Shown: one piece after another, positions 34,190 to 43,379 of the stretch
How positions within the stretch are numbered: position 1 is the stretch's first letter
How the letters are laid out: every line of letters begins with the position of its first letter
Position numbers and translations under genes: made by a program
NCBI GenBank assembly: GCA_030041435.1
Contig: JASHNW010000060.1
Coordinates: 40,842-104,841 of the forward strand
DNA: 64,000 bases
From: Acidobacteriaceae bacterium
GTDB lineage: Bacteria > Acidobacteriota > Terriglobia > Terriglobales > Acidobacteriaceae
Direction of reading: 5' to 3'
The notes under the pieces: generated by a model
Told to the model about the DNA's origin: nothing
The model's database searches: none
What the model saw: the letters and a program-made list of their open reading frames with translations, nothing else

Positions 34190-36904
34190 TTATTTCGGCA
34201 GTTCTTCCTGGCCGGCGATGGTGAAGGTGCCGGTTAGGACAGAGGCGGAGTCGCCGGGCTGCGTGCCTCCGATGGAGACGGTGTACTGGCCGGGCAGGAT
34301 GACGCGGTTGCCCTGCTCATCGACCTGGCCGAGGGAGCGCGGGGCGATGGTGAAGTCAACCTGGGTGGATTCGCCGGGGGCGAGGTGGACGCGGCCGAAT
34401 CCGGCGAGCTTGCGGATGGGCGTTTCGAAGGCTTTGGGCTGGGTGAGGTATAGCTCGACGACCGCGTCGCCGGCGACGGAGCCGGAATTTGTAACCGTGG
34501 CCTCGACTTTTGCAGGCTGGCCGGCGGTGACCAGGGCCGGCCCTTTGAGGTCGCTATAGGTAAAGGTCGTGTAACTGAGTCCGTAGCCGAAGGGGAAGAG
34601 CGGCTTGCCGGTGAAGTATTTGTAGGTGCGGTCCTTCATGGAGTAATCCGTGAACGGCGGGAGCTGGCTGAGCGAGGAGTAGAACGTCAGCGGCAGGCGC
34701 CCGGCGGGGTCGTTGTCGCCGGCGAGGGTTTCGGCGATGGCGGTGCCGCCCTCTTCACCGGGATACCAGGCTTCGAGGATGGCGTTGGCGTGATCGTTGG
34801 CCCAGTTGACGGCGAGCGCCGAGCCGTTCTGCAGGACGACGATGAGCGGCTTGCCGGTTGCAGCGACGGCTTTGAGCAGGTCCTGCTGGACGGCGGGCAG
34901 ATCGATGGAGGTGCGGTCGCCGCCGCTGAAACCGTCGAGATGGACGGGCATTTCCTCGCCTTCGAGGTTGGGCGAGAGGCCGAGGCAGGCGATGACGACG
35001 TCGGATTGTTTTGCGGCTTCGACAGCCTGGTTGCGGAGAGCATCAGCCGGGGCGATCCAGGTAAGGTCGATGCCCGCCGATCCGGTGCCGTGGAGGTATT
35101 CGAGGCGGATGGGATGGGGATTTGTATCCGCGAAGTGCACAGTTACGTCGGAGCCTCCACCGCGCTCGCCGGTTTTGCCGGTTCCGCTGGCGACGAGCAG
35201 CTTGCCGTCGAGCCAGAGGCGGAATCCCTCGGCATTTTCGCAGGCGTAACAGTAGTTGATACGCACTCCAAGCTTGTAGTCGCCGGGCGCGGGCGGGATG
35301 AAGCTGCCAGTCCAGCGGACGGAGAAGTTGTTGCGCTCGAGGCCAGGGACGGGGACGACTTTATCCCAGTTGAAGTTGATGTTGCGGTCGGTGCGGGTGA
35401 GGACGGGCTTGCCACTCAGATTGGTGTTGGCGAAGTACTCGCCGGTGAGGCCAAATTCGGAACCGGGGCCGGAACCGCTGGCGGGGCGGAGCGCGATGTG
35501 CTCGATGGGGATGGCCATGCCTTCGACGAGCGAGGAGCCCTGGGCGTAGTTGATTTTTGAAGAGGAGAATCGCTTCTCGATGCCATCGACGGGGTAAACG
35601 GGGTTGGGCGGCGGGCCGTTGTAGTTGCCCTGCAGGGACTGGACGAGCTCGGCGGTGGGGCCGATGACAGCGATGCTGGCGATGTTCGACTGCAGCGGGA
35701 GGATGTGGCTCTGATTTTTGAGGAGAACCATGGATTCGCGCGCGGCCCGGAGCGAGAGCGCACGGTGCGCGGGCGAATTGACTTCGCTGAAGGGGATCTG
35801 GCCGTAGGCAAATCTGGAAGGCGGATCGAACATGCCCAGCTCAAAGCGCGCGGTGAAGAGGCGCCGGACGGCAGTGTCGATGCCGGCTTCGCTGACAAGA
35901 CCCTGGTGAACCGCGTCGACGAGCGAATTGTAGGCCTGGCCTTCGCCGTACTGGCACTCAAGATCGTCGCCGGCTTTCACGGCATCGGCGGCGGCATGGG
36001 CCATGTCGGGCGCGTGGTGGTGGCCGGTGTCGATGTCGGCAACGGCGGCGCAGTCGCTGACGACGTAGCCGTCGAAGTGCCAGGCGTCGCGGAGGTGGTC
36101 GCGGAGCAGCATGGTGTTGGCGCAGGCGGGGATGCCATCGATGGCGTTGTAGGCGCACATGACGGATTGCGCATGGGCCTCGGTGACAGCGGCGCGGAAG
36201 GCGGGCGTGTAGGTGTCTTCGAGGTCGTGCGGCGAGACATCGACATTGAACTGGTGGCGGAGGGGCTCGGGGCCGCTGTGGACGTCGAAGTGTTTGGGCG
36301 TGGAGATGACGCGGAAGTAGCGAGGATCGTCGCCCTGCATGCCGCTGACGAAGGCGACGGCCATGCGGCCGGTGAGGAACGGGTCTTCGCCGTAGGTCTC
36401 CTGGCCGCGGCCCCAGCGGGGATCGCGGAAGATATTGATGTTGGGCGCCCAGAAGGTGAGTCCGAAGAAAGCCTCGTGGTCGTCCTGGCGCATGGCCTGG
36501 TTGTATTTCGCGCGGGCTTCGGTGGAGATGGTTTCGCCCATGGTGTGGACGAGCGGCGCATCGAACGTTGCGGCCATGCCGATGACCTGGGGGAAGTTGG
36601 TGGCGGTTCCGGCGAAGGCGACGCCGTGAAGGCCTTCGTTCCACCAGTCGTATTTGGGAATGCCGAGGCGCGGGATGGCCGGGGCGTGGTCGCGCATCTG
36701 GGAGACTTTTTCTTCGAGCGTCATTTGCGAGATGAGGTCGTCGACGCGCTGGTTGAGGGCGAGATCGGGGTTGAGCCACGGGCGGGACGTGACAGGGGAC
36801 TGCGCGGGCGGGGTTGGCTGCTGAGCGAGAATTCCACGGACGGGCAGCGAAGCGGCGACAGCGAGAGCGACGGCTGCAACAAGACAAGCGTGAGCACGAT
36901 GCAT
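34190..36904 (-). CDS. GH3 beta-glucosidase/xylosidase with PA14 insertion
   Basis: A 904-residue secreted enzyme with a signal peptide (residues 1-27). The GH3 TIM barrel comes first; the nucleophile is Asp284 in GYVVSDCAAV. The alpha/beta sandwich domain is interrupted by a PA14 carbohydrate-binding module (about 490-620, LTGEYFANTNLSGKPV to EGFRLWLDGKLL). A fibronectin III-like domain ends the protein (FPFGYGLSYTTFTY onwards). It should release glucose or xylose from plant-derived oligosaccharides in the periplasm. GGGAGG precedes the ATG. Together with GH1 it indicates growth on plant polymers. Confidence 0.93.
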   Translation of the reverse strand: MHRAHACLVAAVALAVAASLPVRGILAQQPTPPAQSPVTSRPWLNPDLALNQRVDDLISQMTLEEKVSQMRDHAPAIPRLGIPKYDWWNEGLHGVAFAGTATNFPQVIGMAATFDAPLVHTMGETISTEARAKYNQAMRQDDHEAFFGLTFWAPNINIFRDPRWGRGQETYGEDPFLTGRMAVAFVSGMQGDDPRYFRVISTPKHFDVHSGPEPLRHQFNVDVSPHDLEDTYTPAFRAAVTEAHAQSVMCAYNAIDGIPACANTMLLRDHLRDAWHFDGYVVSDCAAVADIDTGHHHAPDMAHAAADAVKAGDDLECQYGEGQAYNSLVDAVHQGLVSEAGIDTAVRRLFTARFELGMFDPPSRFAYGQIPFSEVNSPAHRALSLRAARESMVLLKNQSHILPLQSNIASIAVIGPTAELVQSLQGNYNGPPPNPVYPVDGIEKRFSSSKINYAQGSSLVEGMAIPIEHIALRPASGSGPGSEFGLTGEYFANTNLSGKPVLTRTDRNINFNWDKVVPVPGLERNNFSVRWTGSFIPPAPGDYKLGVRINYCYACENAEGFRLWLDGKLLVASGTGKTGERGGGSDVTVHFADTNPHPIRLEYLHGTGSAGIDLTWIAPADALRNQAVEAAKQSDVVIACLGLSPNLEGEEMPVHLDGFSGGDRTSIDLPAVQQDLLKAVAATGKPLIVVLQNGSALAVNWANDHANAILEAWYPGEEGGTAIAETLAGDNDPAGRLPLTFYSSLSQLPPFTDYSMKDRTYKYFTGKPLFPFGYGLSYTTFTYSDLKGPALVTAGQPAKVEATVTNSGSVAGDAVVELYLTQPKAFETPIRKLAGFGRVHLAPGESTQVDFTIAPRSLGQVDEQGNRVILPGQYTVSIGGTQPGDSASVLTGTFTIAGQEELPK

Positions 36905-37261
36905 GGAAAGGGGGGCCTCCCGGATATGAGAAAAGCGGAAGGGTCAGTATAGGCGGGGCGAAGCGGGCCTGTATCGGAGAGCGGAATCACGGAATGCGAT
37001 GGATTGAACCGTGGATTGAACGAGGGAGACGCACATCCGACAGGACTTACGGCAATTCCTGAGTTCCTGTGGCCTTTCGGATTCAGTGCAAGGTCGCCGC
37101 TCCCTGAGGGTTGCGTCGACTTGAGTGCAGCGGCTTCGGGATACACCGGCTCAGGAATTGCTGTCGCGCCTCCCGCAGCGTGGGGGTATCGCCTCGAAAG
37201 CCGGACACAGCAGCGGTGTCCCCCATCACTTACTGCGCTCATCGCCATCCGTACAATTTTT

Positions 37262-37316
37262 GCCGGTTGGAAGCCCGGCCACGCGGGTCAGGAGACGGGG
37301 CGTCTCCATCACCGGC
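37262..37316 (+). ncRNA. Unclassified structured 5' leader of the aminotransferase gene
   Basis: A likely promoter (TTACTG, 16 bases, TACAAT, ending at 37257) would start transcription near 37263. The first 55 bases can fold as a three-way junction. P1 is GCCGGT/ACCGGC, P2 is GCCCG/CGGGT and P3 is GGAGACG/CGTCTCC, with short joining segments. It ends 26 bases before the start codon and close to the AGGAG ribosome site. I cannot match it to a known riboswitch. The rest of the gap (36905-37240) shows one 11-bp inverted repeat (CAATTCCTGAG) and no gene. Confidence 0.4.
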
Positions 37317-37342
37317 CCCGGCCGCGCACAGGAGCGTGATTC

Positions 37343-38536
37343 ATGAGCACCCAATGCGTTCAGCACGAACTACTGCTGGCCCGCCGGATGTCGCGGCTGG
37401 GCACCGAGACCGCCTTTGAAGTAATGAACAGGGCGCGGGGACTGGAGCGACAGGGCAGGAGCATCATCCATCTGGAAATCGGAGAGCCGGATTTCGACAC
37501 GCCGCCCAACATTGTGGAAGCGGCTGTGATCGCGCTGCGCAATGGATGGACGCACTATGGTCCTTCCGCCGGCCTGCCGGAACTGCGGCAGACGATTGCC
37601 GACTACGTCAGCCGCACGCGCGAGGTCGAGGTCTCTCCGGATGAGGTGGTGGTGGTGCCGGGTGGGAAGCCGATCATCTTTTTCACCATGCTGGCGCTGA
37701 TCGAGAAGGGGGACGAAGTCATCTATCCCAACCCGGGATTTCCCATTTACGAATCGATGATCGAATACGTGGGCGGCAGCGCTGTGCCCGTCCCGTTGCG
37801 CGAGGAGCGCGATTTCAGAGTGGACGTGAGCGAACTGGCGTCGCTGATCACGGATCGCACCAAGCTGATCATCCTGAATTCTCCGCAAAACCCCACCGGC
37901 GGGGTCCTGCCACGGGCAGACATCGAGGAGGTCGCAAGAGCGATTGGCGACCGGAATATCCTGGTGCTCTCGGATGAGATCTACAGCCGTTTGCAGTTTG
38001 AAGGCAAGCCGTTCTCGATGCTGTCTGTGCCGGGGATGCAGGACCGCACGATCCTGCTCGACGGTTTTTCGAAGACCTACGCCATGACCGGCTGGCGCAT
38101 TGGATACGGGGTGATGCGCGCGGATCTGGCCACACAGATTACCCGCCTGATGACGAACTCGAATTCGTGCACGGCCAGTTTTACGCAGATGGCCGCGGTG
38201 GAGGCGCTGCGCGGCGATCAGAGCGAAGTGGAGCACATGCGGGCTGCCTTCCAGCGGCGCTGTGAGGTGTTCGTTGCCGGGTTGAACCGGATCCAGGGAT
38301 TCTCCTGCCGCATGCCCAAAGGCGCGTTCTATGTGTTCGCCAATATCGCGGATACAGGATGGCAATCGAAGCCGCTGGCGAACGTCCTGCTGGAGCAGGC
38401 GGGCGTGGCAGCGCTGTCCGGAACGGCGTTCGGCCATTTCGGCGAGGGCTACCTGCGCTTTAGCGTGGCCAATTCGCTCGAGAATCTGCAGATCGCGCTG
38501 GATCGCCTCGAACACTGGGCGAACGAGAATCTTTAA
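37343..38536 (+). CDS. Class I/II pyridoxal-phosphate aminotransferase
   Basis: A 397-residue fold-type I aminotransferase of the aspartate/aromatic group. The Schiff-base lysine is Lys244 in DGFSKTYAMTGWRIGY. Further PLP-site motifs are IEIGEPD-like (residues 44-50, LEIGEPD), NSPQNPTGG and LSDEIYSRL. It exchanges amino groups between an amino acid and 2-oxoglutarate; the exact substrate is not evident. ATG 37343 follows AGGAG. The transketolase gene starts 94 bases downstream on the same strand, so co-transcription is likely. Confidence 0.9.
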   Translation: MSTQCVQHELLLARRMSRLGTETAFEVMNRARGLERQGRSIIHLEIGEPDFDTPPNIVEAAVIALRNGWTHYGPSAGLPELRQTIADYVSRTREVEVSPDEVVVVPGGKPIIFFTMLALIEKGDEVIYPNPGFPIYESMIEYVGGSAVPVPLREERDFRVDVSELASLITDRTKLIILNSPQNPTGGVLPRADIEEVARAIGDRNILVLSDEIYSRLQFEGKPFSMLSVPGMQDRTILLDGFSKTYAMTGWRIGYGVMRADLATQITRLMTNSNSCTASFTQMAAVEALRGDQSEVEHMRAAFQRRCEVFVAGLNRIQGFSCRMPKGAFYVFANIADTGWQSKPLANVLLEQAGVAALSGTAFGHFGEGYLRFSVANSLENLQIALDRLEHWANENL

Positions 38537-38630
38537 TCCCTGACTCTGAGGGGATGGCCGCTGGAGATTGCGAGGCGGCGAAGTTCGATGCTGGAGGCGC
38601 GCGGCTCCGACCGCGCCAGGGGAGAATGAT

Positions 38631-40676
38631 ATGGCTCTCAGGGATGCAACCACCGGGAAAGCGATTCGGGAGTATTCGATCGATGAGCTGCGCGACGCCG
38701 CCAATTTGATGCGGGGGTACGATCTGGTCGCGCTGTGCGCGGCGGGTTCGGGGCACGCGGGGGGCACGCTGTCGGTGATGGATCTGACCGCGGCGCTCTA
38801 CCTGCATTCCGCCGAGCACGATCCTGCGTATCCGGAGTGGCCGGACCGCGACCGGATCGTCTGGTCCGCCGGGCACAAGGCCCCAGCCCTGTATCTGGGG
38901 CTGGCGTTTGCGGGCTTTTGTTCTCTGGACGATGTAGTCACGCTGCGCAAACTCGGGTCGCCTTTTCAGGGCCATCCGCACCGGCTGAAACTGCCGGGCG
39001 TCGAAGTCTCCACGGGATCGCTGGGGCAGGGGCTGAGCCTTGCCGTCGGGATGGCGCTGGCGGCCAGGCTGGACGGCAAGAGGCACAAGATCTTCTGTGT
39101 GATGGGAGATGGAGAACAGCAGGAAGGCCAGATATGGGAAGCGGCCATGGAGGCCGGACACTTCCACCTCGACAACATTGTGGGGATTGTGGACTGCAAT
39201 CGGCTGCAGATCGATGGCTGGGTGAAAGACGTCATGCAGGTGGAACCGCTGAGCGCGAAGTACGCCAGCTTCGGATGGGAAGTGCTACGCATCGACGGCC
39301 ACGACATGAATCAGGTAGTGGATGCGCTCGCGAAAACCAGGACGGTGGTGGGCAAGCCGACCGTAATTCTTGCCGATACGATCAAGGGCAAAGGCGTCAG
39401 CTTCATGGAGAATCAGCCGGGCTGGCATGGCAAAGCCCCGAATCGGGAGGAACTGGACAAAGCGCTCGGAGAACTGGGGCTGAGCGAACGAATCCCGGTG
39501 CAGCGGTTGCTGGACAAGGCGAAGAGCTACCAGGCAGGGGTTGACCGGAGAATCGCTTTCAGGATGCCCCGGTATTCGCGCGACTACTGGTGGAACAGCG
39601 GCGACACGATGCAGGTCAGCATGGAGCCGACGCGCAAGGGCTTCGGTCGGGCGCTGGCGGAGAACGGAGACGACGAGCGCGTCGTATGCCTGGGACTGGA
39701 CATTTCCGGGTCGATTACCATCAGCGATTTTTATGCCGGCAAGCCGGAGCGGGCGAAGCGCTGGATCAGCATGGGCATCGCCGAGCAGTCGGCCACGTCG
39801 GCGGCAGCGGGGATGGCCAGGGAAGGCAAGCTGCCGGTTCTGGGTTCCTACGCCACATTTTCAGCGGCTCGCAATCTGGACCAGGTACGCGTCTCGGTCT
39901 GCTACGGAAACCTGAACGTGCTGATTGCCGGAGCGCACGCGGGCGTTTCGGTCGGCCCCGACGGCGCCACGCATCAGGCCCTGGAGGATTTGTTCGCCAT
40001 GCAGGGGCTGCCCAATATGTCGGTGGTCGCGCCCTGCGACAGCATCGAGACGCGCAAGGCCACGAAGTACCTGCTGCTCGAGCATCGCGGGCCAAAGTAT
40101 ATTCGCTTTGCCCGCGAAGCCACGCCGGTGGTGACGAACGAGGCGACACCCTTTGTTTTCGGAAAGGCAAATGTGATTCGGCTGCGCCGGGAGTCGGCGC
40201 ATTTCGCCGACGCATTCGAGACCTGGCTGGCCGCCGATTACGAGAACGAGTGGGAAGATCTGAGCATCCTTGCCTGCGGGCCTATGGTGCCGGAGGCCAT
40301 GCGCGCGGCCCGCATCCTGAAGCTGGAATACGGCTGGGAAACGCGCATTCTGAACCTGCATACGCTGAAGCCGATCGACGGCGAAGCAATTATTCGCGCC
40401 GCGCAGGATACGGGTGTGGTGGTGACCGCGGAAGAGCATCAGATTGGGGCGCTGGCCTGGCGCGTCAGCTCGATTTTGACGGAAAGCCGGGAAATTTGCG
40501 GACTGCCGGTGATTACGGGAGCCATTGGCGTGCAGGACCGCTTCGGCGACTCGGGCGCGCCCTGGGAGCTGGTGAAAGAGCTGGAGGTGAGCGCCGAGCA
40601 TATCGCTCAAAAGGCCGCGGAGCTGATGGCGTTCAGGAAGAAAGCAGTGCCGGCTTCCAGCCATGCGCTCGTGTAA
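38631..40676 (+). CDS. tkt: Transketolase, single chain
   Basis: A 681-residue full-length enzyme. The thiamine diphosphate domain holds GSGHAGGTLSVMDL and VMGDGEQQEGQIWEAAMEAGHF. The pyrimidine domain has ISMGIAEQSATSAAAGMAREGK and GVSVGPDGATHQALEDL. A C-terminal regulatory domain follows (SILACGPMVPEAMRAA). It transfers two-carbon units in the pentose phosphate pathway. ATG 38631 is used because GGGGAG lies six bases upstream and MALRDATTGKAIREYS begins the conserved region. Related proteins are often split into N and C subunits; this one is continuous. Confidence 0.9.
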   Translation: MALRDATTGKAIREYSIDELRDAANLMRGYDLVALCAAGSGHAGGTLSVMDLTAALYLHSAEHDPAYPEWPDRDRIVWSAGHKAPALYLGLAFAGFCSLDDVVTLRKLGSPFQGHPHRLKLPGVEVSTGSLGQGLSLAVGMALAARLDGKRHKIFCVMGDGEQQEGQIWEAAMEAGHFHLDNIVGIVDCNRLQIDGWVKDVMQVEPLSAKYASFGWEVLRIDGHDMNQVVDALAKTRTVVGKPTVILADTIKGKGVSFMENQPGWHGKAPNREELDKALGELGLSERIPVQRLLDKAKSYQAGVDRRIAFRMPRYSRDYWWNSGDTMQVSMEPTRKGFGRALAENGDDERVVCLGLDISGSITISDFYAGKPERAKRWISMGIAEQSATSAAAGMAREGKLPVLGSYATFSAARNLDQVRVSVCYGNLNVLIAGAHAGVSVGPDGATHQALEDLFAMQGLPNMSVVAPCDSIETRKATKYLLLEHRGPKYIRFAREATPVVTNEATPFVFGKANVIRLRRESAHFADAFETWLAADYENEWEDLSILACGPMVPEAMRAARILKLEYGWETRILNLHTLKPIDGEAIIRAAQDTGVVVTAEEHQIGALAWRVSSILTESREICGLPVITGAIGVQDRFGDSGAPWELVKELEVSAEHIAQKAAELMAFRKKAVPASSHALV

Positions 40677-40787
40677 GCGGTATGGAGGCCGCAGTCGCTT
40701 CCGCCTCGGCGCAGGGGAATCCAATGACCCCTGGAGACCGGGTGAGCGGTCGAGTGGTGAAGTGATGCGGTAAGTTGTTGATTTGGA

Positions 40788-40862
40788 TGGTGGGCGCAGC
40801 AGGATTCGAACCTACGACTTCCACCGTGTGAAGGTGGCACTCTACCGCTGAGTTATGCGCCC
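40788..40862 (-). tRNA. tRNA-Val (anticodon CAC)
   Basis: A complete cloverleaf on the minus strand. The acceptor stem is GGGCGCA/TGCGCCC, the anticodon arm CCACC-TTCACAC-GGTGG with anticodon CAC, and the T arm carries GGTTCGAATCC. The discriminator is A and the CCA end is encoded in the DNA. It reads valine codon GTG, heavily used in this GC-rich genome. Confidence 0.96.
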
Positions 40863-41001
40863 GGAAATGCGGGTGGCGGGACGAATTTCAGAGTACCATC
40901 CGGGCGGGGCAGCCGCCAACGGTCCGGGTCCGCTTCTGCCAAATCGCGCAGATGCGACGCGCATAATCTGCTGTATTGAGCGTATCGCGTTCAGGGATAG
41001 A

Positions 41002-41838
41002 ATGATGCAGGCACGTATGGCCCTGCGCAATTCCTCGCCGCTTCCCGACGACGCATCGAGCCGGCCCCACGAGGATGAGGAGGAGGGTCCGGGCGCGGCT
41101 GCGGAGGAGTGGGATCCGGCGGCGGAAAGCGAAGATTCCCCGCAACCTGACGACCCGGATGGGGTTAGCAGGGATATGGCGACCGTTGCTCTCAATCCAT
41201 CGGTTTGGCAGGGCGCTCCGGGAGAAGCCGCACGGGTCACGGGTCCGGCGGACTGGAGCGCGATGACCGACGCGGAGATCATGCTCCGGGTGCGGGCAGG
41301 CGACGATGCCGGGTTCAACTACCTGATCGAGAAGTACCGCAAGCCGATTGTGAACTTCATGTACCGCATGGTGCATAACCAGGCGGTGGCCGAGGAGCTG
41401 GCGCAGGACGTTTTCCTGCGCGTGTACCGTTCGCGGGAGACCTACCGGGCGGAGGCGAAGTTCACGACCTGGCTGTACCGGATCGCGACGAACCTGGGCG
41501 TGAACCATGCACGCGACACGAAGCAGGAGCGGTCGGCGCAGACGATTTATCTGGATCAGCCGGACCCGGAGACAGGCACTACGCCGGATGTGGCCGATGC
41601 GCGGCCGGGAGCCGAGCAGGAGATGGTGCGGGACGAGCGGATGAAGGCGATCCGCAGGCACGTGATGGCGTTGCCGGAGCGGCAGCGCACGGCGGTGCTG
41701 ATGCACAAATATCAGGGACTGGACTATAAGGAAATCGGAGCGGTGCTGCACCTGAGCGAGTCGGCGACGAAGTCGCTGCTGTTTCGGGCGTATCAGACAC
41801 TGCGGGAACGGCTGAAGGAATTCGTCGAGCAGGGTTGA
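41002..41838 (+). CDS. ECF RNA polymerase sigma factor
   Basis: A 278-residue sigma-70-family factor with an unusually long acidic, disordered N-terminus (about 95 residues, DDASSRPHEDEEEG). Region 2 follows (RAGDDAGFNYLIEKYRKPIVNFMYRMV, EELAQDVFLRVYRS), then the TTWLYRIATNLGVNHAR segment and region 4 (LPERQRTAVLMHKYQGLDYKEIGAVLHLSESATKSLLFRAYQTLRERL). The ATG at 41002 follows AGGGA. An anti-sigma factor gene follows by 22 bases. The pair probably responds to envelope stress. Confidence 0.88.
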   Translation: MMQARMALRNSSPLPDDASSRPHEDEEEGPGAAAEEWDPAAESEDSPQPDDPDGVSRDMATVALNPSVWQGAPGEAARVTGPADWSAMTDAEIMLRVRAGDDAGFNYLIEKYRKPIVNFMYRMVHNQAVAEELAQDVFLRVYRSRETYRAEAKFTTWLYRIATNLGVNHARDTKQERSAQTIYLDQPDPETGTTPDVADARPGAEQEMVRDERMKAIRRHVMALPERQRTAVLMHKYQGLDYKEIGAVLHLSESATKSLLFRAYQTLRERLKEFVEQG

Positions 41839-41860
41839 GGACTGGAGAATTGGAGTAATT

Positions 41861-42367
41861 ATGATCTGCCGGAATATCAAATCGAAGATGCCGGATTTGC
41901 TGCTGGCCCCGGAGTCGGTATCGGCGGAGGTGCGGGCGCACGTGGAGAACTGCGCCGAGTGCGCGCAGGAGCTGCGGGAGCTCGAGGCGACGATGGCGGC
42001 GATGGACGCGTGGGAAGCGCCGGAGGTTTCGCCGTACTTCGACGGGCGCATGGCGGCGGTGCTGCGCGAGGAGCAGCAGAATCCGCCGGCAGGCTGGCTG
42101 GAACGGCTGCGGACGCGGCTGACGTTTGGGGAAAAGATGAACCTGCGGCCGGTGGCCGCTGCGGCGCTGGCGCTGGTGATCGCGGTGGGCGGCGGCATGT
42201 TCGGCGTGTTGAGCGATCACTCCGCTCCGCCGGCCCAGGCGGCGTCTCCGGTGATTCAGGATCTGCAGTCGCTGGACGAGAACTCAGTGGTGTTCCAGCA
42301 GCTGAATTCGATGGATCAGCAGCAGGACAGTGGCGACAACGGCGCGGCGAATCCGAACAGTTTGTAA
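41861..42367 (+). CDS. Membrane anti-sigma factor with zinc-finger-like N-terminus
   Basis: A 168-residue protein. Residues 27-34 form the HxxxCxxC motif (His27, Cys31, Cys34) of zinc-associated anti-sigma domains. One membrane helix lies near residues 97-118. The C-terminal periplasmic tail is Gln/Asn/Asp-rich. It should hold the upstream ECF factor at the membrane until a signal is sensed. The three-gene order sigma, anti-sigma, DUF3106 protein suggests one operon. Confidence 0.83.
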   Translation: MICRNIKSKMPDLLLAPESVSAEVRAHVENCAECAQELRELEATMAAMDAWEAPEVSPYFDGRMAAVLREEQQNPPAGWLERLRTRLTFGEKMNLRPVAAAALALVIAVGGGMFGVLSDHSAPPAQAASPVIQDLQSLDENSVVFQQLNSMDQQQDSGDNGAANPNSL

Positions 42368-42461
42368 GCGGCAGTGAGAATGACGATGGGCGAAGGCTAT
42401 GGGGCAAGCAAAAAGAGCCGGCCCGGTTGGGATTTTGCGGTCTGCCCTGGGGAGCGGGAAG

Positions 42462-43289
42462 ATGATCTCCGGAAACAGGAACAAGACGCAGGGCAGTAAG
42501 CGGCGCCCGGGTTGCCGGGTTGCGTTCGCGGCGGTCCTGTCTCTGCTGCTCCTGCCGGCTCCCCTGGGATACGCGGCAAATGCCGGATTTGGACAGCGTG
42601 GCCAGGCAGCGCGCCCGGCGCCGCGCGCGCAGGTTCGTCCGGCTCGGCCGCAGCGCAATGGCGGAGCGCGTCCTGGAGCCAACAGGGCGTACCGGCCCGG
42701 AGCGAACGGAGCCTATCGTCCCGGAGCTAATGGCGGTTATCGGCCTGGGGCTAATGGCGGTTATCGACCGGCGCCGGCCATGGCGCCGCCGGCTGCAGCG
42801 ATGAGACCCACTCCGATGGTGCGGCCTGGGGTGAGCCAGCCGGTGCGGCCTGGGCAGGAGCATCTGCCGCAGTGGATGGCGCAGCATCAGAACATGTCGC
42901 CGGCGCAGCAGGAGAACCAGCTGCGCAATGAGCCGGGGTTCAATCGGCTTTCGCCCGACCAGCAGCAGCGAGTGATGAACCGGCTGCGCTCGCTCGACTC
43001 GCGGCCGCCTGCGGAGCGGCAGCGGATTCTGGACCGGAACGAAGCATTCGAGAGGCTGACTCCAGGAGCTAAACAGGACGTGCGGGGCTCGGCACAGTCC
43101 CTGGCGCAAATGCCTGCGGACCGGCAGAGGATGGTGCGCCAGGCTTTCAACAACCTGCGGCATATTCCGTCCGATCAACGGCAGCAGATTCTGAACTCCG
43201 CGCGGTTCTCGCAGGAATTCTCGCCGCAGGAGCGGCATGTGCTGGGCAGCCTGCTGTCGATTGAGCCGTACGAGCCGGGTAGCTACTGA
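42462..43289 (+). CDS. Secreted DUF3106 protein with octapeptide repeats
   Basis: A 275-residue exported protein. The signal peptide ends near GYAANA. A low-complexity region follows with four near-perfect eight-residue repeats of consensus Y-R-P-G-A-N-G-G. The C-terminal 140 residues are a helical DUF3106 domain, seen in repeats such as LSPDQQQRVMNRLRSLDSRPPAERQRIL and MPADRQRMVRQAFNNLRHIPSDQRQQIL. Function unknown; probably a periplasmic helical protein whose synthesis or sensing is tied to the upstream sigma pair. ATG 42462 follows GGAGCGGG. Confidence 0.75.
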   Translation: MISGNRNKTQGSKRRPGCRVAFAAVLSLLLLPAPLGYAANAGFGQRGQAARPAPRAQVRPARPQRNGGARPGANRAYRPGANGAYRPGANGGYRPGANGGYRPAPAMAPPAAAMRPTPMVRPGVSQPVRPGQEHLPQWMAQHQNMSPAQQENQLRNEPGFNRLSPDQQQRVMNRLRSLDSRPPAERQRILDRNEAFERLTPGAKQDVRGSAQSLAQMPADRQRMVRQAFNNLRHIPSDQRQQILNSARFSQEFSPQERHVLGSLLSIEPYEPGSY

Positions 43290-43379
43290 GAGCAGCGATC
43301 AGCGATCGGCGTTCAGGGGGCATGCCATCGGCGCCAGGGTGCGGGCACTCCATCGAGAAGGCGGTTTGCGGGGCGGCGC

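Noticed and set aside
37286..37297. GGTCAGGAGAC resembling a cobalamin riboswitch B12 box
   Set aside because: The core GGTGAAAATCC and CCGCAACTGTAAG segments present at 3851-4062 are absent here.
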